From contig NC_091116.1 of the NCBI RefSeq assembly GCF_024713975.1, positions 13,050,986-13,114,985 on the forward strand: a DNA stretch of 64,000 nucleotides, given 5' to 3'. The DNA comes from Paralichthys olivaceus (taxonomy: Eukaryota; Chordata; Actinopteri; Pleuronectiformes; Paralichthyidae). A model generated the notes under the pieces. It had not been told where the DNA came from and made no database searches. It saw nothing but the letters and a program-made list of their open reading frames with translations. This document shows, piece by piece, positions 11,801-24,168 of the stretch; positions within the stretch are counted from its first letter, which is position 1, and each line of letters begins with the position of its first letter. Made by a program: the position numbers and the translations under genes.

Positions 11801-14800
11801 CGCCAGTCAGATCCAATGCTCGACGGCGTTTATCGGCAAAGACCAGTTCGTGAAAGAGCTTCTCGGCAGGTGTGTGAGACAACATCAAGAAAATCAAACA
11901 TGAACTGAGCTGGAATGGATTTTTAAATAACTAAAAAAATACAAATTCAACCACACATAAAAAATAAACAAATCTTTTATGCAAAGACATAAATATATGG
12001 TTTATTTTAACTGCAAGCATCAGCTAACAGATGAATTCTACTAAATTAAATTGGAGCCTCTGCTTTAGACCTGTGTTCAGAGAAAGCGATAACCAGCTAC
12101 AACAGCATCTGTCTGTTTGAGTTACGACTCCACGGTGAGCGTCCGCACACATCGTCACTTAGAGCATCTCCGCTCTCTGTTCCCCTTAAAATGAATTAAA
12201 GCAAAAGTAACGAGCCTGTTCTGAAAATATAAGGAGCTGAAAAATCTACACCGCTGCTTTCTACCTGCTGAGTTGATAAAGGAAACAAATCTCTTTTCTT
12301 TCTTTTTTTTCTCGCAGGACGGCCGTGAAGGGCAACTGCGTGTCTGCGCCGCCGCCTGGAATGTCCACGCCGAAGAAGCACGGCGACCTGAAGGGCGACA
12401 TGGAGATCTGTCCAGATACGGCCGTAAGTGTGACAGACCGACTTCTTCTCGGTGCGGCTCGTCTCTGTTTGCACACACATGCGGATCCCCACAGGTTTCC
12501 ACGCTTCAACAGAACAAGTACATGTCCACAAACACACCCACGATGCAGCATCACATCCCCCGAAGGCTCCCTATCGATTCGCATTGTGCTCTGACTCAGC
12601 CGGCGATTCATCGTCTACTTTTTCATTATCAGCCGAGGCCAGCGTTGTTGTTGTTGTTGATTCCACGAGGCTGAGGGCTTTTAGGCTGCATCTCTCACAG
12701 CCCATCAGGCCAATGCACGATACACCAAATCAAATCAGGCTTCTCTCAGCAGCTTCTTTACCTTCACGCTGCAGGAAAAAACGCTTAAGTTATGACCTTG
12801 CGGGGTTATTATATATATATATATATTTTTTTTTAACCATTATTATCTGTCAGTCAAACGGCCTGGAAATGTCTGAGAGGCTGAGAGATGCAGAAAAAAC
12901 AGAAAGTAAAAGGAGGCGTCAAAAAGAGTCTCGCCACATAATGCAGGAAATTTAATCCCGACGATGGTGAATTTGGATAACACGGAGGAGGCCCTTATCG
13001 CAGCCACTCTATTTGACAAAGCAGCCATTTAATGCGGTTCCGCCGAGCCGTCGCTCTATCTCCTCCCCACAGAAATACAACAAAGGAGGGACACTTTATG
13101 ATACAAGCTCCTCTCACACCTCCCCAAAACTGCTTTTTTTTAAAATAACCCAATTAAACTCAAGGCAGAAAAGAACGACAATCTCCTCGGTTCCTTTTGA
13201 GCAAAATACGACAAAGCTCATCTGGGAAAAAAACACAGCGGCCGATTCTTCCAATCAAAAGAAACGTGAGTTTATACAACTCACTTATTTGTGTTTGTTT
13301 TTATGGTGTTTTTAGATTTCAGTGGTCAAAGGTCACTGCAATGGCTGGTGGAGGCGTTACATCCACAGGGCGGTAATTCTAGTGATGTATTATGGGATGT
13401 TATATCTACTATTTGACGTTTGCATTGTTGTTAATATTCCAGACCCTGCTCATGACTCAGAGGATCAACCTGAGAGCTGAGAATGACGACGCACACATCC
13501 AGGAAACAGCTTGTCAGGATCACATGATCGGTAAGCTCCCGATTTACCGCCGGGACATTTTAACAAAAACGATCATCTGCCGCACGACTTCTGATCCGCG
13601 CCCAAAGTTCACGTTGTCTGTTTGAAACCGCTGCGTCTCATATTCACCTCTCCCGGTAAAATATTTGTTGTTGTTGTTTTTTTTTTCATCTTACTTACAA
13701 AAACGCTGTCACTAACCATCGGGCATCAAGCGGTGCAGCGGAGCATTAGCGTTTACAGTTGTGATTTCCTGACGTGTCTGACAACTCAATTCCTCCGCCA
13801 ACACCTTCTCCTCTCTGCCAGACGGGTTTGTACTGTGGGGAGATGGCAGCGGCCGCGAAAAACGCTGCGCCGCCATGTGATTGATGTGTGCGTGTGTGTC
13901 GGAAGTGAATCAAGCAGCGAGATGTGATGATTGTTGTTATTGCAGCCGAAGGATCCCGCCTGTTGTAGTGTATAATGCAGCGAGTGGGTGGAGAGGGTGT
14001 AGCTGCTGTTCAGGGGATGTGCAGCGCGGCAGCTTTGTCACTCAGGCGGCTGCTTGACACTTAATTCTGGTTATATATATATTTCCACAGTCGTGAAGTG
14101 AGATGAGCTGAGAGAGATTCATTTGAGATGTTCAAAGTTATGTCCTGATATTGTAGCTTTAAGATCAAGGAATGGAGGATTTCTTTATTGTGTCCACGCA
14201 AACCTGAGGAGACAATAAATACAGTCAAAAAGACGTTAAATAACATAGAAGCAACAAATTAAAATCACAATAAACTGTTTATTCAGCTGTTAAAGTAGTT
14301 TGTCGTATCGTGAGTTAGCATCAGAGCTGCTGCGGATTTTATTCTTCTCAAAATATACAAACTGTGGTGATTGGGCCGAATTTTAAATGGACTCAAACAT
14401 CGTCCGCTTCTCTGAGACTGAATGTGTCGGAGGAATTAATCTCCACAGAACCAGAAACAAACTCTCAGTTTCACTCATTCTCGTGGTTTTGAAGATTCGG
14501 CTCAGAAGCAGCCAAACGAATCGCCTCATTTCAAGAAAGAGTCGTTTAGTTTGAGGCTCTTTTCACGGCTGGAGCCACGGTGGCCAAAAATAAAGCGGTT
14601 AATTGTGTCTGTGTTCTGATTATCTGGCCGCGCTCTTTATATTCTGCCAGCGAAGCACTTCCACACAGCGGGAATTCAATGTTTCATAAAGGTTTCTGCT
14701 CCTCAGCTCTGGTGTCACGTCTCTCTAAAGACCGGCAGTGGACAAACTCATCAATCATGGAAATAGTTTGCGTCCAGGAAGTTTATGATGCAAACACATT

Positions 14801-17800
14801 CAAAGTAAAGTTATGGAGGCAGACTTTTAACTTCCCTCTGGTCACTTATCAGAAGAACTTTTTAATGGTCTGAAGTAGAGGATAACTTTAATACATCTGC
14901 AGGGGGTTGATGTATCGACGAGCAAAACTAAAAAACAAAATATCACCGCCTCTCATGAAGCCTGTTATTGTAATTCAAATAACCAATTAAAAATTCAAGA
15001 ACCATCTAAAATCACAGAAATTATCTTTGAGAAACTTTTATTTCATGTGTACATATCGTTTATCTTCATTTCCAGTCGATAAAAAACACGTTTACTTCAA
15101 AACTTACTTCCTGAGAATTACATTTGCTCTGGATTTAAAAACAAAACGAGGTCGTTGTTGTCGTGTGATACTCGTGTCTGTTGTGAACATGTGACTTTGT
15201 GTAGTTAGTGTCCGTAGTCTTTGTGTTTCCACCTGAACGTTGACACAGAAATATCTCGTCCATGAGGTTACGCTGGTTATTGATGACTCTCTCTTCTCCC
15301 CTCGACACGTCCCGGTCGCATGAAGCCAATTTCACACGGCGGAGGAACCAACACGGCCTCTCTCTCTCTCTCTCTCTCCCTCCCTCCCCTCGAACCCTGG
15401 AGGTTGTAAACAGGAGTGATAGGGAGCTCGTGAAAAACTAGATTATGTCCAGTTGTTGTTGCCTCTGGGTGGAATTACTGTGGACCTTGTTATAGTTTGG
15501 TTATAGAGGGTATTTTGAACTGCCAGGCTTGGCATTCAATTACACAGCTGTGTAATCTATGGCGCTCTCTGCCTTTCTCTCCCACTCGGTCATAAATAAA
15601 GCGCGGACGTCAACGACACTGAGCATTTTTAAAACTTTGTCTGGCTTCTCAGTGAGCAGATATGTGCACACGCAACAAACCATCCGGGCAGAGAACATGC
15701 TTCACGTGTACGTCCCGACACTGACGACTCATTCTGACATTAATGACACAGCGTGAACTCTTTGAAGAACTTCCTTAAACCCCCTCATCTGTGAATATCT
15801 CGATAGTCGGCTGCAGATTGGCAGCGAGAGACGAGCCGGGTTTATCCTGAAGAGACAACGGATCAATAGTTTCAGCTTCAGGCCCGAGTGTAAATGTTTT
15901 TTTTAGGGATAAACTGATTCTGAAAATGTGCCTGTGTTTTTTTTATTCCCCTCAGAATTGAGAGAAAAGTTTTATTCATTGAAGGAAGCGCTCGTGAGGA
16001 GTGTTTGTGCCTTTCCATCGAGACAAAGCTGCACAGTTGAGAAGCCGAGCCTGTCGATATCGATCCTCCTACACAAAAACAGAAATACAAACACACGCTG
16101 GCCAGCTTCCAGAGTTTTTACTTACCAATATTTTAACTGCAGAGGATTCTTCACCTCGGAGGGAACCGTGGAAGATGCAGAAATATGGTTCACAACTTCA
16201 GGCAAAACAAACAAACTGGTTTTGTTTCAACACGTTTCTACAAATTATTTCTCAGCGAAAAAGTTAGAAACCAGTAAAAACCGGCCGCTGCAACTGCCGG
16301 TCATTAACATTCACAGTTACAAGGACCTGAGCCGCGCTGAACGTCCATCTGTTCCAGCTCGAGTCCGCGATCTGCAGACCCGTGGTTTCTGAACAACGTC
16401 CATCTGTTGCTACTCGCCATCCTCGCTCTGGATTACTTCCCAGCATGCACTCTGATGAGACGGGTTTCTGGCCACTCGTGTCTGTGTTTTTTTAGAAATG
16501 TGCAGGTGACACCTCTGCAGTGAACATATCAAATAAAAATACTGTCTGTTCTCTCTCCTCCCACCGGCTACATGTTGACCCCGCTGCAGACGCACTCTTT
16601 ACTCACAACCCCTTCCGATGCATGTGAATCCGAGCCCTCCCTTCTTCTCCGTTGTCGTGTTTTCCCTGCTTCTCCCAGACATCACACTCCTCTCCCTGTC
16701 GCTTCAGGCTCCGGCTGTCAGATGAGAACCCTGGACAGCGGCATCGGCACCTTCCCTCTCCCCGACTCCGTCACCCGGGCCAGCGGTCGCCACATCCCTA
16801 AATCTGAATCCAGCCCCGATGGGGTGACCGCCAGCTCGTCCAAGCTCGATCGGGAGCCTCCCTCTTCTCACCCAGACCCCTCTCACCCCGACGTGAAAGT
16901 GCCTTCCCTCCCAAAAACCCGCCTGCATGCCCCCACTAGCATGGGTCACTCCCTGTCCGACCCCACCGTGACCCGCAGCAGCGACGCCCAGGACGCCGAG
17001 AGCCGCCTGCCCAAACTAGCAGCCTCAGGTGAGTCAGGATCAAGCGTTAACAATCTGAATTACTCTCTCTGTGTGAATGTACAGTCGGCGGTGGAGACGA
17101 CTATGGAGAAAGATTTTCTTGTTCCTCGTATTTGAGCAGCGTTGGTTGCCCGCAGGTAAACAGTGTGAGGGAAAGAGGAGGCGCTCATCGACTATCTGCT
17201 GGTGAATTTATCTGCGTGACCCAGAGATCGGCTGTCTTCATCAGGAGCCCCACAATGTTAGACGTTGCTACCAGAGGCTTCAGTCTTGGCGTGGTGAAAG
17301 CAGAGGGCCGGACAGACATCCAGTTCTGGGTTATTTGAGTTACTGGTGGTCTCAGAATTATGGAGGCACCATGATACAGTGGTTTTATTAAAGACGTCAG
17401 GTAACGATTGACCTTTTTGTTAGTTTCTCATCACTGCCGGGGATTTAGAAAATAACTTGTTTCTTTATGTGAAACGGAGCTGGAAAGAACTGGAAATCCA
17501 GATGTTCCTCAGTCACTGTCCTGTCCTCTCTGTGCAGCTGTTTATTTTACGTCTCTGTTTTTGATTTGGATTCCTGAGTCGAGGCTGAGGAGGAAAAATA
17601 ACCTGAAGTGTTTGTCTGAAAGTGCGACTGTTGTCGTCTTATGAGCTCAGAGCCTTGAAATCCTCACGCAGCTCGTTTAGAAGTATTGAAATGTCAACAC
17701 GGCTCCACTCCGGCAAGTTCGGTTTGTTATCCTCCTGATTTGAAAAACCTTGTTTGTTCTGAAGCGAATGTGTCGACACTGACGTCCGACGCTCGGCCGA

Positions 17801-20800
17801 GATGACGAAGCAATCCTCGTGTCCTTACAGAAACCAGCGCTCCCCCGTCGGCCCCCGAGGAGACTAACAAACGCAATTAGACGAGCGTGTCAGCACAGCC
17901 AAAGATCATAAAGCGCCGTCTGCCCCGGTGTTGATGCACAGCAGAGCGGTGGTGGGCGAGACGCAGTCAGATGGCTGATTACAGCTACAGTAACACACGG
18001 GGATGAGGGATCACTCCCGGGGATTTATGCTTGCAGGACATTAGCCTGCGCCCGTTTCACCTCGAGGCTCTGCAGAGGCAGCACTTTGAGTCACAGCTGC
18101 TCCTGTCGAGGCTCCACCGTGGAACAAGTAGATGAGCAGAGCCGGATTCCATCCACTGCATTCGAATCCTGTTTTTAATCGCGTCCTTTCTATCGTGCAT
18201 CATAATGTAGAAGCACAAAGATAAAAGCTGCCAGCAGAAGGTGAAAGGTCTTTTATTATCTCCACGCAGACTTTTTCAGATCTGTTATTGTAACTGAATT
18301 CTGAGACACAATTAAAGCGGCGTCTGTCTGAGACGACGGCCGGCGGAGTGATGTCGCCTCGTCACTCGGGAGAGACGGCAGAGAGCCGTAATATCCAGGC
18401 TGACGAAGTCACGGCTCTGAACAATGACGGCGTGGACGCCATTAATGTTTGATAGCTGGGATATTGTGCAGCTCAGCTCAGACATGCAGAGGGATGGTTG
18501 TGAAGGAGCGTTTCAGCTGAATGCATGTGCTCATCCTGCGTTTCATCAGCGCGTCTGTCGAAGAATTCAAATTATGTTTTCCTCCGTATGCCTGACAGGA
18601 GGAGGCCATGTGGTGAATACAGTCTGTGTGTGTGTGTGTGGTTCACTGTACACGTCCATGACTCATTTCTCTTTTGTCTCTTTCTGCCTGAAAGGCGCCG
18701 TCAGGACGAAGAGGTCGAGTCTTTGTGTTCCGCGGAGCAACAACCCCGCGGACGACAAAGAGAAGGACGCAGAGAGGAAGACGAGAAACAAGGACTGTGA
18801 GATTCCTGGTGTAAGTTGAATGTGGACTGGAGCCAGCAGTTAGCTTAGCTTAGCATCTTTAACATCTTTGTTTTAATGATCAAGTGAGTTCAAATCCACT
18901 GAAGCGGAAAAAAAAACTCCTGTCCTCAAACTGTCTCATCGATATGAAAAGTAAAGTTTTATTCATGAGGTTAAACGTCTTGACCCAAGCTAACGTTGTT
19001 CTCTCTAAGATTTATGTATTTTTATTATTTCTATCTTCTCTCATTCTGAACTAGTGTGAGTTTTTAAACACCCGGTGTCTTTGTGCACAGGAGCGAGCCC
19101 TGCGAGTGTGCACGTACTCGGGCAGCAGCAGCAGCAGCGACACCGAGACCGAGCTGGAGGCCGGCGGCAGCACTCTGGGCTCGCCGCAGCGGACCCTGAT
19201 CCCCAGAACCAAGAGGAGCGACCCAGGTTTGAAACGTTTTTAAATGAAAGTTCCCCGTCGTCATCGGATTCAGGTCGTTTTTTATTTCACTCTTCTTATT
19301 TTCCTTCGTGCAGTCGAGCAGAACGAGGAGACGCTGAAGAGGAGCAGCGTGGAGAAACCCCTGTCGATCATGGACTTCTACCAACACGACATGTTCTCAC
19401 ACCTGGAGCGGGACAGCAGGAGGATCTCTCAGTACAACCTGTTGCACAAAGAGTCGTCGCTCGACGGGAAAGCAGGAGACAGACTCAGTGTGAGTGTCAA
19501 CACACGCCTGACGTGTTTTATTTACTCATTACAGCCTCGGACGAGATTCTGGAAGATGATTTACTCTATTTGTTTTCAGACGTTTACTCTGATTTCTGAC
19601 ATTTTCCTGAAGTTTGTTGCACTCTGAACTTTTATGCAGCATTTTGAAGTTTTTTTTTAAAGTCGGTTCTCTTTGATTGCTTCGCCTCATTCTACCATCT
19701 GAGGGAGATAATGCAGCGCGGCCTGAACCAGTTTTCTCATTTCACTGAGCCCGATGGAGGCAAAATAAAAATCCTGGATGTTTGCAGCCTCACGCACAAA
19801 AAAGTAGAATGTCGGAGCTGGAAAGTGTCTGGAACGTTCACAGTGAGCGATGACGCTTCTAACACGTGACGGACGTGAAACTGGAAGAACCCAAATATAT
19901 CTCAGGACGAAGAAGAGGAGCAGCACACGTAGGAGACGAAGACGTCAGATCCCGGACAATCTGCTGCAGCTGCCTCGCAGGACGAACTCTCAGTCGTTCC
20001 GATGAATAAATGGAGCCGCGATGTCAACTTTACCTCTGAAACTCTCGACTCGGAGGTTTCTTCCTCCGTTAGAATTGTTCGCAGGTTTTCGTAGGAGTAA
20101 AAAAAAAAAAGAAAACGTCTCTAATTGCTTTCGATCTCCTCGCCCTCTCGTGTCAGCAGGTATTTGCCTACAAGTATTTAACACTGCTGAATGACAAATG
20201 AGGATCAGAGAGCATGAAATGGCCTCCAGCCTCCACGGCCCAGCGACCGGGGACGGACTCTCTTACCCCTGCTGCTGCTGCTGCCGCCCCCCCCACAATA
20301 CAAAAATCCATAATCTGAAAAAAAATAAAAGAGGCTCTGACTCAACATGAGTTCAAAAGCAACTGAAGAGGAGGACGAGAGCTGTTCTGTGATCAGATTC
20401 TATCTGAATTATCTCTACGGCCGTCGATTCGAGGAAGTGTGCAGAACTTACAGAAGGGAGCGTCTCCGCCTCCTCCCGTTGTACAAGAATGGAAAATATA
20501 GATCGCTCCCATCTCGTGTGTTTGACGTTCTTTGGATCCGGTGGGTTTTCGGGGGAGCGAAGTCACGGAATCAATTTAACACAACGAGCTCTGTTCACCG
20601 TCACTGAATTCTTAACGTACTCTGTGGTTCTATGATACCTGAGGTGGTTTCTCACGCGTTTGAGTACTGTGGCTTTATTCTTGAAAAACACGATGATACT
20701 CGATTAAATGGTCTCGAGTAAAAATGAAAAAACGGCGAAACATCCGTCTGAGTTAAAAAAGGACTTTTAAAGACTCAATCAAAGGCAAAACAATGCCGAC

Positions 20801-23800
20801 AATCAAACATCCAGTGAATTATTAACTGACGATCATTTCAAAGTATTTCCCTGTGAAGCTGATTGTTCCTGAGCGGTGCAGCAGCTGTGATGATGGATGA
20901 CGCCTGTTGAACCCGTTTACCCTTCGTCATTCTGCCGCAGAAGAAGAAGACGACCATCCATCTGTGTGTCATCACCTCTTCACCCGGCTCGTACCTGCCC
21001 CCTCCCTCCTCCCCCCACCCTCTTTGGTCGCCGGCTTCTGACTCGGGGGACGTTGTCGTCGCCGGCCGCAGTTTCGGGCAAGTTTTCGTGGTCGGCAGCG
21101 GGCCGGTGTCAGCGGCCGGTGATTTAAGCGCTTTTAATAACCTTTCACAAACACTCAGGAGAGTGATGTAAAGCTCAGCGGCTCCCATCAGAGCCCTCAC
21201 AGCCCGCGCTGGCCTCCCATTCATCATCCTGACAGCACCTGACAGCCCTGCTAACGGCGGCTCCCGCCCCCTTCGCCTTCCATCCTCTCCCCCGTCTGAG
21301 TCTCTCTTCCTCCCGCGTGTCCTTCCCTCGTCTTCCTCTCAGTCTCGGCCTCTCTCTCTCCGTCTGCTCTTCATACTTGACTTCTCCCGAAACACATTTC
21401 TCTCTTTCCTCACATTTGTTTTTTTCTTTCCTTGAACTCCTTTCACAAACTTACTTCTTCTCTTCTTTCCCCCCCCCGCTCTGTTTTCTTCTCCTGTTTC
21501 CAAAACAACATCAGAACTTGTGCCAAAAGCGAAGCATCACCGGAGTCGGGGAGATTCCAGTGTTTATGTAACCTGCAGTGTTCCTCAAATCAGCATGCGC
21601 AGCGGCTCCTCTGGCGCCGTAATAGCTTGTTACCTCGGGCGATGATTACACGGCGAGAGAGAGGGAACATTTCAGCTGTAATTTGAAACAGGGCCAGTGG
21701 ATACAGACAAAACTACAACAGTGTCACAGCAGAAATGAAGATGTGCGGCAGGAATATCAGCTCCACACACGATAAGGAGACGACGTCTCTTCTCCTGCAA
21801 AGATTTGGTTTCTGGAGAACAATGAAAAGTTACTGAGTGGTTCCAGGTTTTTTCTCCCTCCCTCTCGATGAATGAAGATCCCACTCTTCTTTTTTTTTGT
21901 GAGCGTCAGGAAAAACCCACAACAATAAAAGGAGGGGTTTTAATGAGCCTCTGTAGCGAGCAGCTCGTCTGAACTTCAGACGTCCCGTCGCTGACGTGCG
22001 ACGCAGAATCGCTGATTTGGTCCCTCGTGTTTTCGAGCTCTCACCGAGACGTCCGCCTGCAGCCTCCGTTACGAGCGTAGCCATCTTTTTTTTTTTTTTT
22101 GGGCCGAGCTCGCAGGGGAGGGTTCGATCTGCTGGTAATTGTGTTCCTCCAAAATCAAATCCAATCAGCGATAACTCAGCCGTTCTTTCTTCTCACCCGT
22201 TTGTTTCTGAGTAGACGGAGATTCAGAGATACGTCTGGTAATTACTGACCCCCATCAGGCTCAAGAACAACAACTTCAACACCTGCGTTATGAAGCTGCA
22301 GCTGATCTGGAGTCAGTCAGTTCTCACCTGTGGACACGTTTCTCTGTAACGCTCCTCCTCCTCGATTCTCTCGTCTTCCTCTGCCGAGAGGTCACACCGG
22401 GGTCACATTAATGGAGCTCCGTGGGATTTTTAAGGCGAGAGGTGGATTCTGCAGCAGAACACAATGTGAGGAAACAACATATTTTATCCATGTACGTGTT
22501 GAAAGTAACATTCTTCTGAGACCGACTCGTGATTCGTTGGACTTTTGATCGCAGATTTCCAGTCGGAGATATTCGAGCGAAGCGGAGACGAGTCATCCAT
22601 CTTTGTTTACAGTCTCCGAGTTTCTCCTCGTGTCTGTGATTCCACCTGATTTCAGGATCTATACGCTCCTGTAGTCTGACCCCACAGCGGAGCCACGGTC
22701 CCTCTCGGACGGTTTCATTCCGGCCTCTGATCACAGAACAGTTCACAGCTGAGCCGACAGACGAGATCAATTAACCGACGGATACAAGAGAAGAAACTTT
22801 ATCTTGGAAACAGAGATTGTTTCTCTGCAGAAGAAAGGAAGGAGGCGGAGGGAGGGAACCAGAGCTCGTGTTCAAGTCTTGAAACTGAAGAAAACAATAA
22901 GATGGAAACTTTCCTTCCTGATTTGCGGAACCTTCTTCCAAATGCTGTACCTGCTCTTTTTGCACATTTGTATATTAAACACGAGGAGATGTAGATCTGC
23001 ATCCTCTCGTGTCCCTGAGTCGTTGTGGGTTCACTCTGACCGGAGACAACGCCTCGCGGCTAAATGCTGAACATTCCAGGTTCTCCCCCCAGAGGCTGCT
23101 TGAACCCTGCAGCTGCTCCTCGGCGTACTGACCCTGCACAAACGTGCTGAAGTGGAAGCCGAGGATTTTGTTTACGGCCTCTAATGGAGGTGCTTTGCCG
23201 CTGATCGCCGCAGTAACTGTGTCTCTGAGGGGCGGTTTGAGGAGAACTGTACGATTCATGTAAAATACTGAAGAGTCGTCACGACATAAACAACAAGTGA
23301 CTATTTTTAGCTCTGTGTTGTTTTCATTCGTTAGCGGTAAAGTAGCAGCTGGTTAACTCTGACCTTTGCACTTTAATGTCTGCGGAGCCTGAAGACCAAC
23401 ACGCTCAGATTTCCTCTGGAGATCAAACCCACAATAAAATCCTTTTTTTCAATCATCATACTTTCCAAACTGCTGCTGCTCCGAGGATCGTGGCTCTGAA
23501 GAAACAACTCCCGCTAATTGAAGCAGCGTTCACAGACGTAAACGCCTCCCCTGAGCAACGCCGTCCTGATGACGCTAATCTATAAAGCCGACTGTCGCAT
23601 TGTGCGCAAAAGAAATAATGCACAGTTAATATAACGGGGGAGTGGGTGAGCCCAGACGCCCAGAGGTGCACGTCTGCCAGCACCCAGGACGTACATTTGG
23701 TCCTTGAGCGTGATAAAAATCTCAATATAGATCCCTGTCACGGCCTCGAGCGGCGTCCGTCTTATTGCTCTGCAGCTCGACGCGGTGCAGTGTCAGACGT

Positions 23801-24168
23801 GAGTGGAAATCGAGCTGAGGCGCATCGAGATCATGTTTCTGATCTGTTCTCTTTTTTTGTCTCCGCAGAAGGAGATCCCCCTGGAGAAAACGGCGGCCGG
23901 CGCGAACCAGCCGAGCTGCCTGGACTTCTCCTTAGAGTCCCTGAACGAGCTGAATCACAGCAGCGGCTCCGGCAGCGGCCTCTACCCCGACGCTGGCGTC
24001 CGCAGAGGAGGCGGCTGCCACGCGGATGAAGGGAGGAGCGCGGAGGACTGCGGCAGAGTGGACGAGCCCTCGTCCTCCAGCTTCTCCAGCAAGGCCCCGG
24101 GCTCCCTGAGCGACTCGCTGTACGACAGCTTCTCGTCCTGCACCAGTCAGGGATCCAATGACGTGTAG
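731..24168 (+). CDS. nckap5: Nck-associated protein 5, 5'-partial, 12 coding exons
   Basis: Exons: 731-799, 2539-2577, 2758-2877, 7175-7279, 7972-8160, 8313-11869, 12318-12423, 16722-17028, 18695-18810, 19091-19226, 19314-19489, 23869-24168 (TAG at 24166-24168). Joined they give 5220 nt, or 1739 residues plus stop; human NCKAP5 is about 1900 residues, so roughly the first 10% is left of the window. Order in the protein: N-terminal coiled coil (residues 1-76), Ser/Pro/Lys-rich disordered middle encoded mostly by one 3.6-kb exon, a lysine-rich and helical block near 1250-1360, and a conserved C-terminal region with DSGIGTFPLPDS and LSIMDFYQHDMFSHL. The family binds microtubules; the paralogue NCKAP5L/CEP169 tracks plus ends through EB1, and the family name comes from association with NCK SH3 domains. 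I chose nckap5 over nckap5l because lypd1 is the next gene, as in mammals. Every junction keeps frame. The upstream exons and promoter are not visible. Confidence 0.93.
2878..7174 (+). other. nckap5: nckap5 4.3-kb intron with possible noncoding elements
   Basis: No exon is found between donor 2878 and acceptor 7174. A purine-rich stretch (about 4290-4575) gives a spurious Ser/Phe-rich antisense frame. Two non-repetitive, motif-dense blocks, about 5225-5460 and 5885-6260, have the look of conserved noncoding elements, including TTTGCATGATG near 5917 and GGCATTAATGGG near 5943. A (GTT)n run lies at about 7063-7087. Function is unproven. Confidence 0.35.
7175..8160 (+). CDS. nckap5: nckap5 exons linking the coiled coil to the large exon
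   Basis: Exon 7175-7279 encodes KLHSRIMDLSAADLLLEPER..., which continues the preceding LLLQ as in other NCKAP5 proteins. Exon 7972-8160 encodes a Ser-rich segment with CSSSELSLSSACSEFSSGSY. Both are phase 0 (105 and 189 nt) with TCAG acceptors and GTGAGC and GTAAGC donors. The intron between them (7280-7971) holds no recognisable feature. Confidence 0.88.
8313..11869 (+). CDS. nckap5: nckap5 giant central exon (3557 nt)
   Basis: A TGTAG acceptor precedes TCG at 8313 and the exon ends AG|GTGTGT at 11869-11870, splitting an Arg codon that 12318 completes. The open frame runs on to a TGA at 11901, which splicing removes. In window numbering (residue 1 = codon at 731) it covers about residues 175-1360. 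Visible motifs: SKIP at residues 589-592 followed by GRNKP, a classical EB-binding SxIP motif in basic context; TRIP at 909-912 followed by MGFKAF; a PPPPPGR stretch at about 704-710 that could bind an SH3 domain; GPSLANWFGLRKSKLPALSG from about 1254; then a lysine-rich run and a helical segment ending GKDQFVKELLGR. The exon is Ser/Pro-rich and mostly disordered by composition. A single very large central exon is typical of this family. Antisense frames inside it (for example 11313-11897) are composition shadows. Confidence 0.93.
11870..12317 (+). other. nckap5: nckap5 intron after the giant exon
   Basis: AT-rich 448-nt intron with donor GTGTGT and acceptor CTCGCAG at 12311-12317. The frame from the giant exon stays open for ten codons into it, so an unspliced or intron-polyadenylated transcript would end at TGA 11901-11903. 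AATAAA-like words occur near 11960-11970, but I have no evidence that they are used. Confidence 0.5.
12318..12423 (+). CDS. nckap5: nckap5 exon following the giant exon
   Basis: The first base completes the split Arg codon; it then reads TAVKGNCVSAPPPGMSTPKK... ending CPDTA, 35 codons, with donor GTAAGT at 12424. The -LLGR/TAVKGNC- junction matches the NCKAP5 family pattern, which confirms the phase. Confidence 0.88.
12424..16721 (+). other. nckap5: nckap5 4.3-kb intron
   Basis: No exon is recognisable. It contains a TA run plus poly-T at about 12809-12835, a (TC)n tract at about 15359-15378 followed by CCCTCCC, and otherwise unique sequence. The acceptor used must be the AG at 16720-16721; an AG at 16706-16707, 14 nt upstream, would bring a TGA into frame within six codons. 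Confidence 0.45.
16722..19489 (+). CDS. nckap5: nckap5 C-terminal region exons
   Basis: Exon 16722-17028 encodes MRTLDSGIGTFPLPDS..., a block conserved in both NCKAP5 and NCKAP5L, and ends in phase 1. Exon 18695-18810 (GAVRTKRSSLCVPRS...), exon 19091-19226 (ERALRVCTYSGSSSSSDTET...) and exon 19314-19489 (VEQNEETLKRSSVEKPLSIM, then DFYQHDMFSHLERDSRR) follow. Phases 1, 0, 1 and 0 agree at each boundary. The acidic Ser/Asp/Glu run and the MDFYQHDMFSHL helix are likely conserved interaction segments; their partners are unknown to me. Confidence 0.88.
17029..18694 (+). other. nckap5: nckap5 intron 17029-18694
   Basis: A 1.7-kb intron with no coding signal. Positions about 17850-18130 are unique and G+C balanced with AAACGCAATTAGACG-type words, a weak candidate for a conserved noncoding element. 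A (TG)n run lies at about 18625-18640, before the acceptor AAAG at 18691-18694. Confidence 0.35.
19490..23868 (+). other. nckap5: nckap5 last intron (4.4 kb)
   Basis: No exon is found. It contains a dispersed-repeat copy (19861-19949), a poly-A run (20100-20110), a C+T-rich tract (about 21290-21500), a poly-T run at about 22087-22100, and scattered CTCCTC runs. Open frames here are low-complexity or span repeats. Acceptor CCGCAG ends at 23868. Confidence 0.45.
19861..19949 (+). repeat. Dispersed repeat, copy A
   Basis: This begins AACACGTGACGGACGTGAAA and closely matches 52590-52675 in the same orientation, with a few substitutions and small indels. Two unlinked copies 33 kb apart indicate a dispersed element fragment. 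I cannot assign a family. Confidence 0.75.
23869..24168 (+). CDS. nckap5: nckap5 terminal coding exon
   Basis: Acceptor CCGCAG at 23863-23868; AAG GAG ATC opens 99 codons ending ...SCTSQGSNDV-TAG (stop 24166-24168). The segment is Ser/Gly/acidic with CLDFSLESLNELNHSSGSGS and SLSDSLYDSFSSC. The frame matches the phase-0 end of exon 19314-19489. Confidence 0.9.
   Translation, partial: KEIPLEKTAAGANQPSCLDFSLESLNELNHSSGSGSGLYPDAGVRRGGGCHADEGRSAEDCGRVDEPSSSSFSSKAPGSLSDSLYDSFSSCTSQGSNDV

Noticed and set aside
11313..11897. 194-residue open frame on the minus strand
   Set aside because: It lies wholly antisense to the well-supported giant nckap5 exon, and its Leu/Val-rich composition is the complement of Lys/Glu-rich codons there.
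11870..11903. Treating the giant nckap5 exon as ending at TGA 11901
   Set aside because: A GT donor at 11870 joins in phase to 12318 (LLGR/TAVKGNC), and further conserved C-terminal exons follow, so the TGA is intronic in the main transcript.
24154..24165. C-terminal SNDV of nckap5 as a PDZ ligand
   Set aside because: Asn at the -2 position does not fit the main PDZ classes; not claimed.
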